NCBI GenBank assembly: GCA_016218705.1
Contig: JACRDC010000035.1
Span: forward strand, 1 to 64,000
Source of the DNA: Desulfarculus sp.
GTDB taxonomy: Bacteria > Desulfobacterota > Desulfarculia > Desulfarculales > Desulfarculaceae
DNA: 64,000 nucleotides
Reading direction: 5' to 3'
In this document: positions 8,930 through 17,098 of the stretch, one piece after another
Layout of the letters: each line of letters starts with the position of its first letter
Position numbering within the stretch: position 1 is the first letter of the stretch
Translations under genes and position numbers: made by a program
Notes under the pieces: generated by a model
The model's input: the letters and a program-made list of their open reading frames with translations, nothing else
What the model was told of the DNA's origin: nothing
The model's database searches: none

Positions 8930-9870
8930 GCCCCGGCCCTGGCCAGGGCCGAGGGTTGGAAGGCCAGCTCGCCGGCCCGGCCCAGCACCGTGCCCCAGGC
9001 GATGGCCTCGGCCGGCAGGGGGGCCTGAGCGGCCTGGCGGGCGGCATCCACGAGGCGCTCAAACACCACCCCGCGCTCCAGCAGGATGTGTAGGAACTGG
9101 CGCAGGACCGGGGCCATCTGGCGTCCCTCCACCTCGCCGTGCAGGGTGAAGACGTTGAGCCCGCCCGGGACCACTTGGCCGGCCAGGTAGCGCCCGGCAT
9201 TGCCCGGGTTCACCTGGGGCAGGCCCAAGACCTCGTCCAGGCTGGGCATGGTGGTGGGCAGCTCGATCAGCGGCAGGGCGCGGCCAGCCACCAGGGGCCG
9301 GAAGGGGCGCGCGCCCCGGGTGCAGGAGACGTGGGTCAGGCCCATGGCGGCCATGGCGGCTAGCGCCGCTTCGTTGACCTGCCAGCCAGGCGAGGCGAAG
9401 CTGGCCGGCGCCATGCCGGTTATCTCGCGGAAGAGACCAGCGGCCAGCTCCAGTTGGCGGCGGGTGCGGCTGGCGTCCAGGTGGCGCACGCGGTCATGCC
9501 AATAGACGTGGTCCCAGCCGTGCAGGCCCACTTCGTGCCCCTCGTTGATGAGGCGATTGAGCAAGCCCGGGGCGCTACGGGCGATGATGGGGCCAGGCAG
9601 CAGCAGGCCGTAGAGCATGGTGATGGGGCCGTAGGCCGCCGCCGCGCCGGAGTGCATCTGCTTTTTCAGGAACCCAGGCCGGAAGACGCGCTTCAGGGCG
9701 CGGCCCGAGTGGTCCGGCCCCATGGCCACGAAGAACGAGGCCTTGAGCCCCAACTCGCCTAAAATGTCGGCCAGGCGCCGGGTGCCGTCCAAAAGCCCCA
9801 CCTTGGTGTCCACGTCCACCTTGAGCACCAGGCGGGTGGCGGGGGCGGCGGGACTTTGGGGCTCGGGCAT
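8926..9870 (-). CDS. ArnD/NaxD-like polyprenyl-phosphate amino-sugar deformylase/deacetylase
   Basis: 314 residues of the NodB polysaccharide-deacetylase fold. KVDVDT near residue 17 gives the metal-binding Asp, and HEVGLHGWDHVYWHD supplies the metal His pair. The segments SFFVAMGPDHSGRALKR, SPGWQVNEAAL and RPFRPL track E. coli ArnD almost block by block. ArnD deformylates undecaprenyl-phosphate-Ara4FN; the related Francisella NaxD deacetylates undecaprenyl-phosphate-GalNAc. With no ArnA or ArnB gene nearby, the NaxD-type role is a serious alternative. It follows the arnC-like gene after a 150-bp hairpin element. Confidence 0.87.
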   Translation of the reverse strand: MPEPQSPAAPATRLVLKVDVDTKVGLLDGTRRLADILGELGLKASFFVAMGPDHSGRALKRVFRPGFLKKQMHSGAAAAYGPITMLYGLLLPGPIIARSAPGLLNRLINEGHEVGLHGWDHVYWHDRVRHLDASRTRRQLELAAGLFREITGMAPASFASPGWQVNEAALAAMAAMGLTHVSCTRGARPFRPLVAGRALPLIELPTTMPSLDEVLGLPQVNPGNAGRYLAGQVVPGGLNVFTLHGEVEGRQMAPVLRQFLHILLERGVVFERLVDAARQAAQAPLPAEAIAWGTVLGRAGELAFQPSALARAGA

Positions 9871-9895
9871 GCTGAACTACCCCCGTGGCGGCTTT

Positions 9896-10045
9896 TACCA
9901 ACTTGCGGCCAACCTAGTGGTTTGGCCGCAAGTTGGTATGCGGGCCATGGACGGCCCGCCGGGCGCGAAAGCGCCCGGGAGGCAGGGCAAAACCACGCTT
10001 TTGCCCTGCCGATAAGCAATCAAAGCCATGGATGGCTTTGATTGC
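9896..10045. repeat. 150-bp five-hairpin element, copy 1
   Basis: Five inverted repeats follow each other with hardly any gap: 9896-9912/9922-9938 (17 bp), 9940-9946/9953-9959, 9959-9966/9971-9978 with a GAAA loop, 9981-9992/9999-10010 (12 bp) and 10016-10029/10032-10045 (14 bp). The element starts 7 bases past the arnC-like stop on the minus strand and ends 25 bases before the ArnD-like start. Copy 2 has exactly the same length and hairpin order. It could be a terminator or mRNA stabiliser, a MITE-like repeat, or a structured RNA. Confidence 0.85.
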
Positions 10046-10052
10046 ATCTAAA

Positions 10053-10997
10053 TTAGTCCCGCGTCTCGCGGATGACGAAGCGCGGCCGGCGGCGCACCTC
10101 GCGGTAGATACGCCCCACATACTCGCCGATGAGCCCCACCCCCAGGATCTGCAGGCCCACGAAGACGAAGAGGATGGCGAACAGGGTGAAGACACCTTCC
10201 ACCTCCGGCCCCACGATGAGCCGGCGGATGAATAGGAAGCAGCCAAAGGCCAGGCCCACCAGGGCCACCAGGGAGCCCACGAAGCTGACGAACTGGATGG
10301 GCAGCACCGAGAAGCCGGTCATCAGATCGAATTGCAGGCGCAAGAGCTGCAAGGGGCCGTATTTGGAGCGCCCGCCCTGACGCTCGGCGTGGCCCACGGG
10401 TATCTCCACCACCTGGGAGGCGTAGGTGTTGGCCAAGGCCGGGATAAAGCTGCTGGTCTCCTGGCATTCGTTCATGGCCTGAACCACCTCGCGGCGGTAG
10501 GCCCGGAGCATGCAGCCATAATCCTTGAGGTCCACCCCCACCACCCGGCTGGTGATGCGGTTGACGATCATGGAGGGGAAGGTGCGCAGCCAGGAGTCCT
10601 GCCGGAACTGGCGCCAGCCGCCCACCACGTCGTAGCCCTCCTCCAGCTTGGCCACCAGCTTGGGCACGTCCTCGGGCGGGTTTTGCAGATCAGCGTCCAG
10701 GGTGGCCACCACCTGGCCACGCACCCGCTCGAAACCGGCGAAGACCGCCATGTGCTGGCCGTAGTTGCGGTTGAAGCGCACCAGGCGCACGTGGCCGTCG
10801 GCCTGCTGGATGCCTTCCAGGAGCTTCCAGGAGCGATCGCGGGAGCCATCATCCACGTAGATGACCTCCCAGGCGTAGCTCATGGCGTTCAGGGTGGTGG
10901 CCAGGCGGGCGTGCAACTCCGCCAGGTTCTCCTCCTCGTTGAATACCGGTATGACCACCGACAAATAGGGGCAATCCGGCGCGGTCTGCTGCTCCAT
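10053..10997 (-). CDS. ArnC-like undecaprenyl-phosphate glycosyltransferase (GT2)
   Basis: 314 residues from MEQQTAPDCPYLSVVIPV. GT2 motifs are clear: PVFNEEENL, DDGS, DADLQNPPED, and GGRSKYG. RNYGQHMAVFAGF, DYGCMLRAYRREV and two C-terminal transmembrane helices match ArnC, which loads a sugar from a UDP donor onto undecaprenyl phosphate. Without ArnA/ArnB the donor may be UDP-N-acetylhexosamine, as for Francisella FlmF2. The ATG at 10997 has GGAGG five bases upstream; a promoter with perfect 17-base spacing lies at 11046-11074. It is bracketed by the two 150-bp repeats. Confidence 0.87.
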   Translation of the reverse strand: MEQQTAPDCPYLSVVIPVFNEEENLAELHARLATTLNAMSYAWEVIYVDDGSRDRSWKLLEGIQQADGHVRLVRFNRNYGQHMAVFAGFERVRGQVVATLDADLQNPPEDVPKLVAKLEEGYDVVGGWRQFRQDSWLRTFPSMIVNRITSRVVGVDLKDYGCMLRAYRREVVQAMNECQETSSFIPALANTYASQVVEIPVGHAERQGGRSKYGPLQLLRLQFDLMTGFSVLPIQFVSFVGSLVALVGLAFGCFLFIRRLIVGPEVEGVFTLFAILFVFVGLQILGVGLIGEYVGRIYREVRRRPRFVIRETRD

Positions 10998-11045
10998 GTC
11001 AACCTCCGCCAAGGCACCAAAGCCAAGCGAGCAACTCATGGGCTA

Positions 11046-11074
11046 CTATTACAGGTGCGCGCCGGGGAAATCAA
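11046..11074 (-). promoter_or_regulatory. Candidate sigma-70 promoter of the arnC-like gene
   Basis: On the minus strand TTGATT (11069-11074), a 17-base spacer and TAATAG (11046-11051). It lies between repeat copy 2 and the gene start, so the arnC-like gene may be transcribed separately from the upstream arnT-like genes. Confidence 0.5.
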
Positions 11075-11087
11075 GACAGGGGGGTTA

Positions 11088-11237
11088 TACCAAGTTGAGA
11101 TCAAAATATTAATTTGATCGCAACTTGGTATGCGGGCCATGGATGGCCCGCCGGGCGCGAAAGCGCCCGGGAGGCCGGGCAAAAACACTCTTTTGCCCGG
11201 CCGATCAGCAATCAAAGCCATGGATGGCTTTGATTGC
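11088..11237. repeat. 150-bp five-hairpin element, copy 2
   Basis: Same architecture as copy 1. The first stem pairs 11088-11107 with 11111-11130 with one mismatch near its middle and differs in sequence from copy 1 while keeping pairing. The GAAA-loop hairpin (about 11151-11170) and the last stem (11208-11237) are identical to copy 1. The fourth stem (11173-11202) differs by a compensated A-T to C-G change. It begins 9 bases after the stop of the upstream arnT-like gene on the minus strand. Confidence 0.85.
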
Positions 11238-11246
11238 ATATTGAAG

Positions 11247-12956
11247 TCAGAGGGGGCGGTTGGCGAACAGGACCTTGTCGCCCACACTCGCCCACGGGTA
11301 ATGCTTGAAGCCCTCCACGTTCTTGAAGCGCTCCTGGAAGCGGGCGTATTCGTCGCTGAAGCACAGCACCACCACACGCCGGCGGCTATCCCTCATCAGG
11401 GCCATCAGCTCGCCGGGGCCGGGCAGGAACCACTGGGCGGCCTGGGGGTCGCGGGCGCGGCCGAACTCCAGCTCGCCCCAATTGCCGGCCACCACCACCC
11501 GCCGGCCGGTGTACAAGGGCAGGCCCTGGAAGTAGTCGCCAAAGGAGACCAGCACGTCCTCGGCGGCCAGGCGTCCCTTGAGAATGGCGGCCAACTGCTT
11601 GACCGAGCGGTACTCTTCCAGGCGGGGCGCGGCCAGGGACACGCACAGCACCACCCCGGCCGCCACCAACAGCGGGGCCGCCAGCCCGGCCCAGGCCCGG
11701 CCCCTGATGGCATACAGGCCCAGACCCAGCCCCGCCAGCAAGAGGGGACCTATCAAAAGGAAGGCCCCCACTTGGTCGTAGCCGATGTCGGGGCTAAGGG
11801 CCGGCACCAGGGGCAGGCCGCAGGCCGCGGCCACCGCGCAGGCCGCCAAGGCCGTCACCCCCCAGCGCACCCCGGGTGGGGCCGCTTCCTGCCGCAAGTC
11901 CGCCAGGGGCCTGATGAGGAGCGCCGCCAGGGGCCGGCCCATGAGGAGCGCCAGGGGCGGCAGCATGGGCAGGGCGTAATGCATCATCTTGGAGGAGCCG
12001 GCGGACAGAAAGAGCAGGAAGGAGCCCAGCCACACCGCCGGCAGCAGCCAAGGCCGGTTGGGCGTGGCCAGCCAGGCCTTGCCCGGCCAAGTCTGCTTGA
12101 GTCCCCAGGGCAAAAAGGCCACCCAGGGCAGGAAGCCCGCGGGCAACAGCGGCAAATAGTACCAGAAGGGTTGATGGCGCTTGAACTCCTGGCCGGCCAC
12201 CAGGCGGCCCACGTTTTCGTGCAGGAAGTAGGCCGGGTACTCGGGGTTGGCCAGGCTGACCAGGATGTTCCAGGGCGCCACCAGCACCAGGAACAGCAAG
12301 GCCCCCCGCCAGTCGGCCAGGCGCCTGAGCAGGGCCCACTCCCGCCCCAAGAGGGCAAACAGCACCACGGCCATGGCCGGCAGGCCCGGACCCAGGAGGC
12401 CCTTGGTCAAGAAGCCCACCGCGCAGCCCATCCAGAAGAGATAGCCGCCCCAGCGCCGGCCCAGGCGCAGCTCCCAGGCCCCGTACACGGCCAGCACCAC
12501 CCCGAAGCACAGCACCATGTCCACGATGAGCACCCAGGACAGGGCCATGAACATCAGCGAGGTGGCCAGGCAGAGCGCGGCCATGAAGCCGCTCCTGGCC
12601 TCCCACAGGGAGCGCCCCAGCAGGTACACCAAGAGCACCGTCAGGGTGGCAAACAGGGCCGGCGTGATCCTGGCCGACCAGTCGGAGATGCCGAATATCT
12701 TGAAGGAGCCGGCCACCAGCCAATAGGTTAGGATGGGCTTCTCGAAGTACTTGACGTAGTTCAGGCGGGGGGTGACCCAGTCGCCGCTCTGAACCATCTC
12801 GCGGGCGATTTCGCCGTAGCGGGCCTCGTCGGTTTCCCACAGGCTGCGCTGGCCCAATAGGCCGAAGAACAACAGCCCGCACAGGGCCAGCAAGACCAGG
12901 GGATAGGCCAGGTCGCCCCAGGGGCGCGGTGGCTGGGCGGCGGGGCGCGGGCTCAT
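11247..12956 (-). CDS. ArnT-like lipid-linked sugar glycosyltransferase (GT83), paralogue 1
   Basis: 569 residues, about 12 transmembrane helices. WETDEARYGEIAREMVQSGDWVTP near the N-terminus contains the periplasmic loop with the DE pair that is catalytic in ArnT, and YFEKPILTYWL follows as in the family. ArnT enzymes transfer an aminosugar from undecaprenyl phosphate to lipid A phosphates on the periplasmic side. The ATG at 12956 overlaps the stop of the second ArnT-like gene; in-frame sequence upstream is its shadow. The pair could act on different lipid A positions or acceptors. Confidence 0.87.
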   Translation of the reverse strand: MSPRPAAQPPRPWGDLAYPLVLLALCGLLFFGLLGQRSLWETDEARYGEIAREMVQSGDWVTPRLNYVKYFEKPILTYWLVAGSFKIFGISDWSARITPALFATLTVLLVYLLGRSLWEARSGFMAALCLATSLMFMALSWVLIVDMVLCFGVVLAVYGAWELRLGRRWGGYLFWMGCAVGFLTKGLLGPGLPAMAVVLFALLGREWALLRRLADWRGALLFLVLVAPWNILVSLANPEYPAYFLHENVGRLVAGQEFKRHQPFWYYLPLLPAGFLPWVAFLPWGLKQTWPGKAWLATPNRPWLLPAVWLGSFLLFLSAGSSKMMHYALPMLPPLALLMGRPLAALLIRPLADLRQEAAPPGVRWGVTALAACAVAAACGLPLVPALSPDIGYDQVGAFLLIGPLLLAGLGLGLYAIRGRAWAGLAAPLLVAAGVVLCVSLAAPRLEEYRSVKQLAAILKGRLAAEDVLVSFGDYFQGLPLYTGRRVVVAGNWGELEFGRARDPQAAQWFLPGPGELMALMRDSRRRVVVLCFSDEYARFQERFKNVEGFKHYPWASVGDKVLFANRPL

Positions 12957-14710
12957 GGCCGGCCCCCTTGCCCCCCAGGTTCGCGGTTGATGCGCCGGCC
13001 CCAAAGCTCATGTCCCCCGCCGTTACCGCCCAGCAGGTAGCCCTGGTAACGCGCCACCTCCAGGAAGCCCGGCACCTCCTTGAGCCGGGGCAACAGGCTC
13101 ACCCGGGTCAGCACCAAGAGCGGCTCGCGCTCGCCCAGGCGCCGCGCCAGCTCCTCCTGGTCCTTGTGACGCAGACGCGGTATCTCGCGGTCCAGGTAGA
13201 ACAGCAGCGAAGGCTTCCACAGGCCGAAGGTGACGACCGCGGCCTGTCCGGCCCCGCGCTCTCTTATCTCGCGGGCCATCTGGCGGGCCGGGTCCTGCAC
13301 CAGGGCCGAGCCCTGGGGCAACAGGCCCAGCATCATCACCCCGCACAAGAGGGCGCCCCCCAGGGCCAGCGCCGGCCCCAAGAGCTTGGCCCGTCCGCCG
13401 CGCACCAGCAGGCGCGCCCCCATGAGGGTGCCGGCCAGGGCCAGGGCGGCCAAGAGTGGCCACAGCCACAGGACGGGCGCCAGTTCGGGCAGGGCGTACT
13501 CGCTGCTGTCGGGGCGGATGCTGGCCTGGATTTTGTCCCAGGCCAGGGGCAGGCCGGCGGGCAGAGCCAGGAAAACCGCCAGGAACAAGCCGCCCAGGCC
13601 GTACAGGCCGCCCCAGAAGACCCCGCGCGCCAGGCGCCCGCCAGCCTCGCCGGCGCCCAGGCGCCACAGGTGATAGCCGGCCAGCACCGCCACAAAGGGC
13701 ATGGCCGGCTGCACGTAGTTGATCTGCTTGGTGGCGGCCAGGGTGAAGACCACCAGCACCACCAGCACCGCGATGGCCGCGAAGAGACGCAGGCGGGCCA
13801 GGGGGTCGGCGGCGCGGGCGGCACGGCTGTTCTTGGCCAAGGCGCTGCCCAGGGCCGGTAGGGCGGCCACCGAGAAGGCGTAGCCCCCCAGGAGCAGCAC
13901 CGGCAGGTAATAGAAATAACCACCGCCGTGGCCCAGGAGCACCTCGCTGAAGCGGCGCAGGTTCTGGGAGACGAAGAAGGCCTGCCAGAGCTTGTCGCCC
14001 AGGCGCCAGAAGGCCAGGCCGTACCAGGGCAGGTTGACCGCCACAAAGATGAGAAGGCCCCAGTGAATCTGCGCCCGCTTGAGGATGGCCCACAGCCGGC
14101 CCTGGCACAGGGCGTGGATCAGGCAGGCGGGCAGCACCACCGCCGGGGCCACCGGCCCCTTGGTCAAGAAGGCCAGGCCCAGGCCCAGCCAGGCGGCCAG
14201 GTACCAGGGTCGGTCCCGGGGCGGCGGGGTTTCGCTGGCCAGGAAGAAGCCCCCCAGGGCCAGAGTGGTGAAGAGGGTCAGGGGCATGTCGGTGAGGCAG
14301 GCCCGGCCCACCAGGGCGTTGAGCGGCATGAAGGCAAAGGCCGCGGCGGACAGCGTGGCCGCCGCCAGGCTGCCCGAGACGCGCCAGACCAGATAGCCCA
14401 CGGCCAACACCAGCAGGAAGGCGCTCACCGCCGAGGGCAGGCGAGCGGCCCACTCGCCCGGCCCCACCAGCCAGTTGGTGGCGGTCATGGCCCAGAAGAG
14501 CAGGATGGGCTTTTCCAGATAGGGCTGGCCATTGAGGTGGGGAATGAGGTAATCGCCGCGCTGGGCCATGGCCGCCACGGCGGCGGCGTACTCGCCCTCG
14601 TCGCGGTCGGAGAGCGGCATGTCCCCCAGTTGGGCGAAGTACAGCGCCCCGGCCAAGACCACCACGGCCAGGGCCAGGGCCGGCCAGGGGCCGTGGGCTT
14701 GGGCCTTCAT
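12953..14710 (-). CDS. ArnT-like lipid-linked sugar glycosyltransferase (GT83), paralogue 2
   Basis: 585 residues, polytopic. MPLSDRDEGEYAAAVAAMAQ with the DE pair, then YLEKPILLFWAM, mark the ArnT/PMT-like superfamily. It diverges strongly from paralogue 1, with DEGEY replacing DEARY, so it is an old duplication, not a recent copy. The ATG at 14710 overlaps the PAP2 stop (ATGA). A C-terminal soluble domain of about 150 residues follows the last membrane helices. Donor is presumably the product of the arnC/arnD-like pair; acceptor unknown. Confidence 0.85.
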   Translation of the reverse strand: MKAQAHGPWPALALAVVVLAGALYFAQLGDMPLSDRDEGEYAAAVAAMAQRGDYLIPHLNGQPYLEKPILLFWAMTATNWLVGPGEWAARLPSAVSAFLLVLAVGYLVWRVSGSLAAATLSAAAFAFMPLNALVGRACLTDMPLTLFTTLALGGFFLASETPPPRDRPWYLAAWLGLGLAFLTKGPVAPAVVLPACLIHALCQGRLWAILKRAQIHWGLLIFVAVNLPWYGLAFWRLGDKLWQAFFVSQNLRRFSEVLLGHGGGYFYYLPVLLLGGYAFSVAALPALGSALAKNSRAARAADPLARLRLFAAIAVLVVLVVFTLAATKQINYVQPAMPFVAVLAGYHLWRLGAGEAGGRLARGVFWGGLYGLGGLFLAVFLALPAGLPLAWDKIQASIRPDSSEYALPELAPVLWLWPLLAALALAGTLMGARLLVRGGRAKLLGPALALGGALLCGVMMLGLLPQGSALVQDPARQMAREIRERGAGQAAVVTFGLWKPSLLFYLDREIPRLRHKDQEELARRLGEREPLLVLTRVSLLPRLKEVPGFLEVARYQGYLLGGNGGGHELWGRRINREPGGQGGRP

Positions 14711-15327
14711 GGCCGCCGCCAGGCTTTGGCCGCCACGGCCTGGCCAAGGGGCCAGCCCACCATGAGGCCCAGCAAGGCCCCGGCCAGCACGTCGCTGAGA
14801 TAATGGGAGTTGCCCACCACCCGGCCCAGGGATATGAGCGCGGCCAGCAGATAGAACAGCCAAGCCAGGCGGGGATAGAAGACGCTCAAAGCAGCGGCCA
14901 CCGCTAAGCTGGTGGTGGCGTGCCCCGAGGGGAAGGAAAGCAGGTCGCTCTGGAAGGTGGGGCCGAAGTATTCGTCGCTGGGCAGGGCCAGGCGGGGGCG
15001 CGGCCGGCCGAAGAGGTGCTTGCAGACCTGCACCAGGATGCCCGACAGGGCCACCGAGGCCACCCCGGCCAGGCCGGCGCGCCAATGGGTGGGCCGGCGC
15101 CCCCACCAGCCCCACAACAGGGCCAAGGCGGCCAGCAGGGTGGCCTGCGTGCCCCCCAGGCCACCCCAATAGGCCAGCCAGGCCCAAAGCCTGGCCAGGG
15201 GCGAGGGCCGCCAGGCCTCGGACCACCGCTTTACAGGCTCGTCGGCGCCCAACGTGATGACCAGGACCACCCCTGCCAGCATCAAGGCCAGGGCGGCCAG
15301 GCGCGGCCAGGAAAAGCTAGGCCTCAC
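14707..15327 (-). CDS. PAP2-family lipid phosphatase
   Basis: 206 residues from a GTG at 15327, which has GGAGG six bases upstream and overlaps msbA's end. The three acid phosphatase motifs are intact: KHLFGRPRP, FPSGHATTS, and SLGRVVGNSHYLSD with the catalytic His and Asp. About five membrane helices. Between msbA and the arnT-like genes it may be a lipid A phosphatase of the LpxE/LpxF type or an undecaprenyl-diphosphate phosphatase recycling the carrier; motifs alone do not separate these. Confidence 0.85.
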   Translation of the reverse strand: MRPSFSWPRLAALALMLAGVVLVITLGADEPVKRWSEAWRPSPLARLWAWLAYWGGLGGTQATLLAALALLWGWWGRRPTHWRAGLAGVASVALSGILVQVCKHLFGRPRPRLALPSDEYFGPTFQSDLLSFPSGHATTSLAVAAALSVFYPRLAWLFYLLAALISLGRVVGNSHYLSDVLAGALLGLMVGWPLGQAVAAKAWRRP

Positions 15328-17098
15328 GGCCCACCTCCAGGCCCTGGTCCACGGCGAACTGCATGCGGTGCAGGCGGCTGTACACGCCACCCAGGGCCAG
15401 GAGTTCCTCGTGCCGGCCCTCCTCCACGATGCCGCCCTCGCTCATCACCAGGATGCGGTCGGCCCGCTGGATGGTGGACAGCCGGTGGGCGATGACCAGG
15501 GTGGTGCGGCCGCGCATGAGGTTCTCCAGGGCCTTCTGCACATAGAGCTCGCTCTCGGTGTCCAGGCTGCTGGTGGCCTCGTCCAGGATGAGTATGGGCC
15601 GGTCGGCCAGGATGGCCCGGGCTATGGACAGGCGCTGGCGCTCGCCGCCCGAGAGCAGCACCCCGGCCTCGCCTATCACGGTGTCGAAACCTTGTGGCAG
15701 GCGCTCGATAAAGTCCAGGGCATAGGCCGCCCGCGCGGCCTCGATTATCTCCGCCTGGCTGGCCTCGGGCCGGCCGTAGGCGATGTTGTTCTTCACCGTG
15801 TCGTTGAACAGGATGGTCTGTTGGGTGACCACGGCGATCTGGCCGCGCAGGCTTTTGATGGTGCAGTCGCGGATGTCCACGCCGTCCACGAGCACCGCGC
15901 CCTCATTCACCTCGTAGAAGCGGGGCAGCAGGTTGACCAGGGTGGTCTTGCCGCCGCCGCTGGTGCCCACCAGGGCCAATAGCTGGCCGGCCGGCACCGT
16001 CAGGTTGATGTGCTTCAGCACCATCTCGCCGGGGCGGTAGGCGAAGCTTACGTCCCTGAACTCGATGGCCCGGCTTAGGCTGGGCAGCGCACAAGCCTGG
16101 GGCTTGTCCACGATCTGGGGCGGGGCGTCCAGTATCTCATAGACCCGGCTGGCCGAGGCCAGGCCGTTTTGTATCTCGTTGTTCAGCCCGCTCAGGCGCT
16201 TGACCGGCTCGTAGAGCATGATGAGCGCCGCCAGGAAGCTGAAGAAGGTGCCCGGCGTGGACTGGCCGTTTATCACTTGCCAGCCGCCGTAGAAGATGAT
16301 GCCCGCGACGCCAAGTCCGCCCAGGAACTCCATCAGGGGGCTGGAGATGGCCCGGGTGGAGACGTCCTTCATGCGCAGGCGAAACAGGCGCTCGGCCTCG
16401 GCGCTGAAGCGGGCGATCTCGTGGTCCTCGCGGCAGAAGCCCTTGACGATGCGCGCGCCGCTGATGGTCTCGTGCAGCAGCACGCTGACGTCGGCCATGG
16501 TCTCCTGGGAGCGGTGGCTGATCTTGCGCAGCTTGCGGCCAAACTTGACCAGGGGGATCATGCAGAGGGGGAAGACGCCCACCGCGAACATGCCCAGGAA
16601 CCAGTCACGGTACAGAATGACGAAGATCAGGCCGAAGATGGTGAACAGGTCCTTGAGCACACCGGTGACCACGCTGCTGACCGCGCCCTGGATATTGTTG
16701 ACGTCGTTGGTGATGCGGCTCATCAGCTCGCCGGTGGGCACCCGGTCGTAGTAGCTCAGCGAGAGCTTTTGCAGGTGGGCGTAGAGGTCAACGCGAAACT
16801 GGGTGATGATGCGCTGGCCCACGAACTGCATCAAATAGGTCTGGCCGTAGGAGCAGGCCCCCTTGACGCCGTAGAGGCCGATCACCGCCAGGGGCACCAT
16901 GAAGAGCATGGCACGGTCCTTGGCCACGAAGATATCGTCCATCACCGGCTTGACCATGTAGGCCATGGCCGAGGAGGCGGCGGCCACGATGACCATTAGC
17001 AGCATGGCCCAGAACAGGCGGGTCCAATAGGGACGCACCTTGGCCAGCAGGCGCCGGTAGAGCGCCATGTCGCTCGTCATGTTGGGTTCTTTGCTCAA
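15317..17098 (-). CDS. msbA: Lipid A export ABC transporter MsbA
   Basis: 593 residues, fused membrane and ATPase half-transporter. Six N-terminal helices, then Walker A GTSGGGKT (378-385), signature LSGGE (482-486), Walker B ILILDEA and an H-loop IAHRLST. It flips core-lipid A across the inner membrane using ATP. The TTG at 17098 overlaps the lpxB stop (TTGA); an ATG at 17080 is an alternative start six codons later and neither has a strong ribosome site. Location right after lpxB supports MsbA over a generic exporter. Confidence 0.9.
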   Translation of the reverse strand: MSKEPNMTSDMALYRRLLAKVRPYWTRLFWAMLLMVIVAAASSAMAYMVKPVMDDIFVAKDRAMLFMVPLAVIGLYGVKGACSYGQTYLMQFVGQRIITQFRVDLYAHLQKLSLSYYDRVPTGELMSRITNDVNNIQGAVSSVVTGVLKDLFTIFGLIFVILYRDWFLGMFAVGVFPLCMIPLVKFGRKLRKISHRSQETMADVSVLLHETISGARIVKGFCREDHEIARFSAEAERLFRLRMKDVSTRAISSPLMEFLGGLGVAGIIFYGGWQVINGQSTPGTFFSFLAALIMLYEPVKRLSGLNNEIQNGLASASRVYEILDAPPQIVDKPQACALPSLSRAIEFRDVSFAYRPGEMVLKHINLTVPAGQLLALVGTSGGGKTTLVNLLPRFYEVNEGAVLVDGVDIRDCTIKSLRGQIAVVTQQTILFNDTVKNNIAYGRPEASQAEIIEAARAAYALDFIERLPQGFDTVIGEAGVLLSGGERQRLSIARAILADRPILILDEATSSLDTESELYVQKALENLMRGRTTLVIAHRLSTIQRADRILVMSEGGIVEEGRHEELLALGGVYSRLHRMQFAVDQGLEVGREA

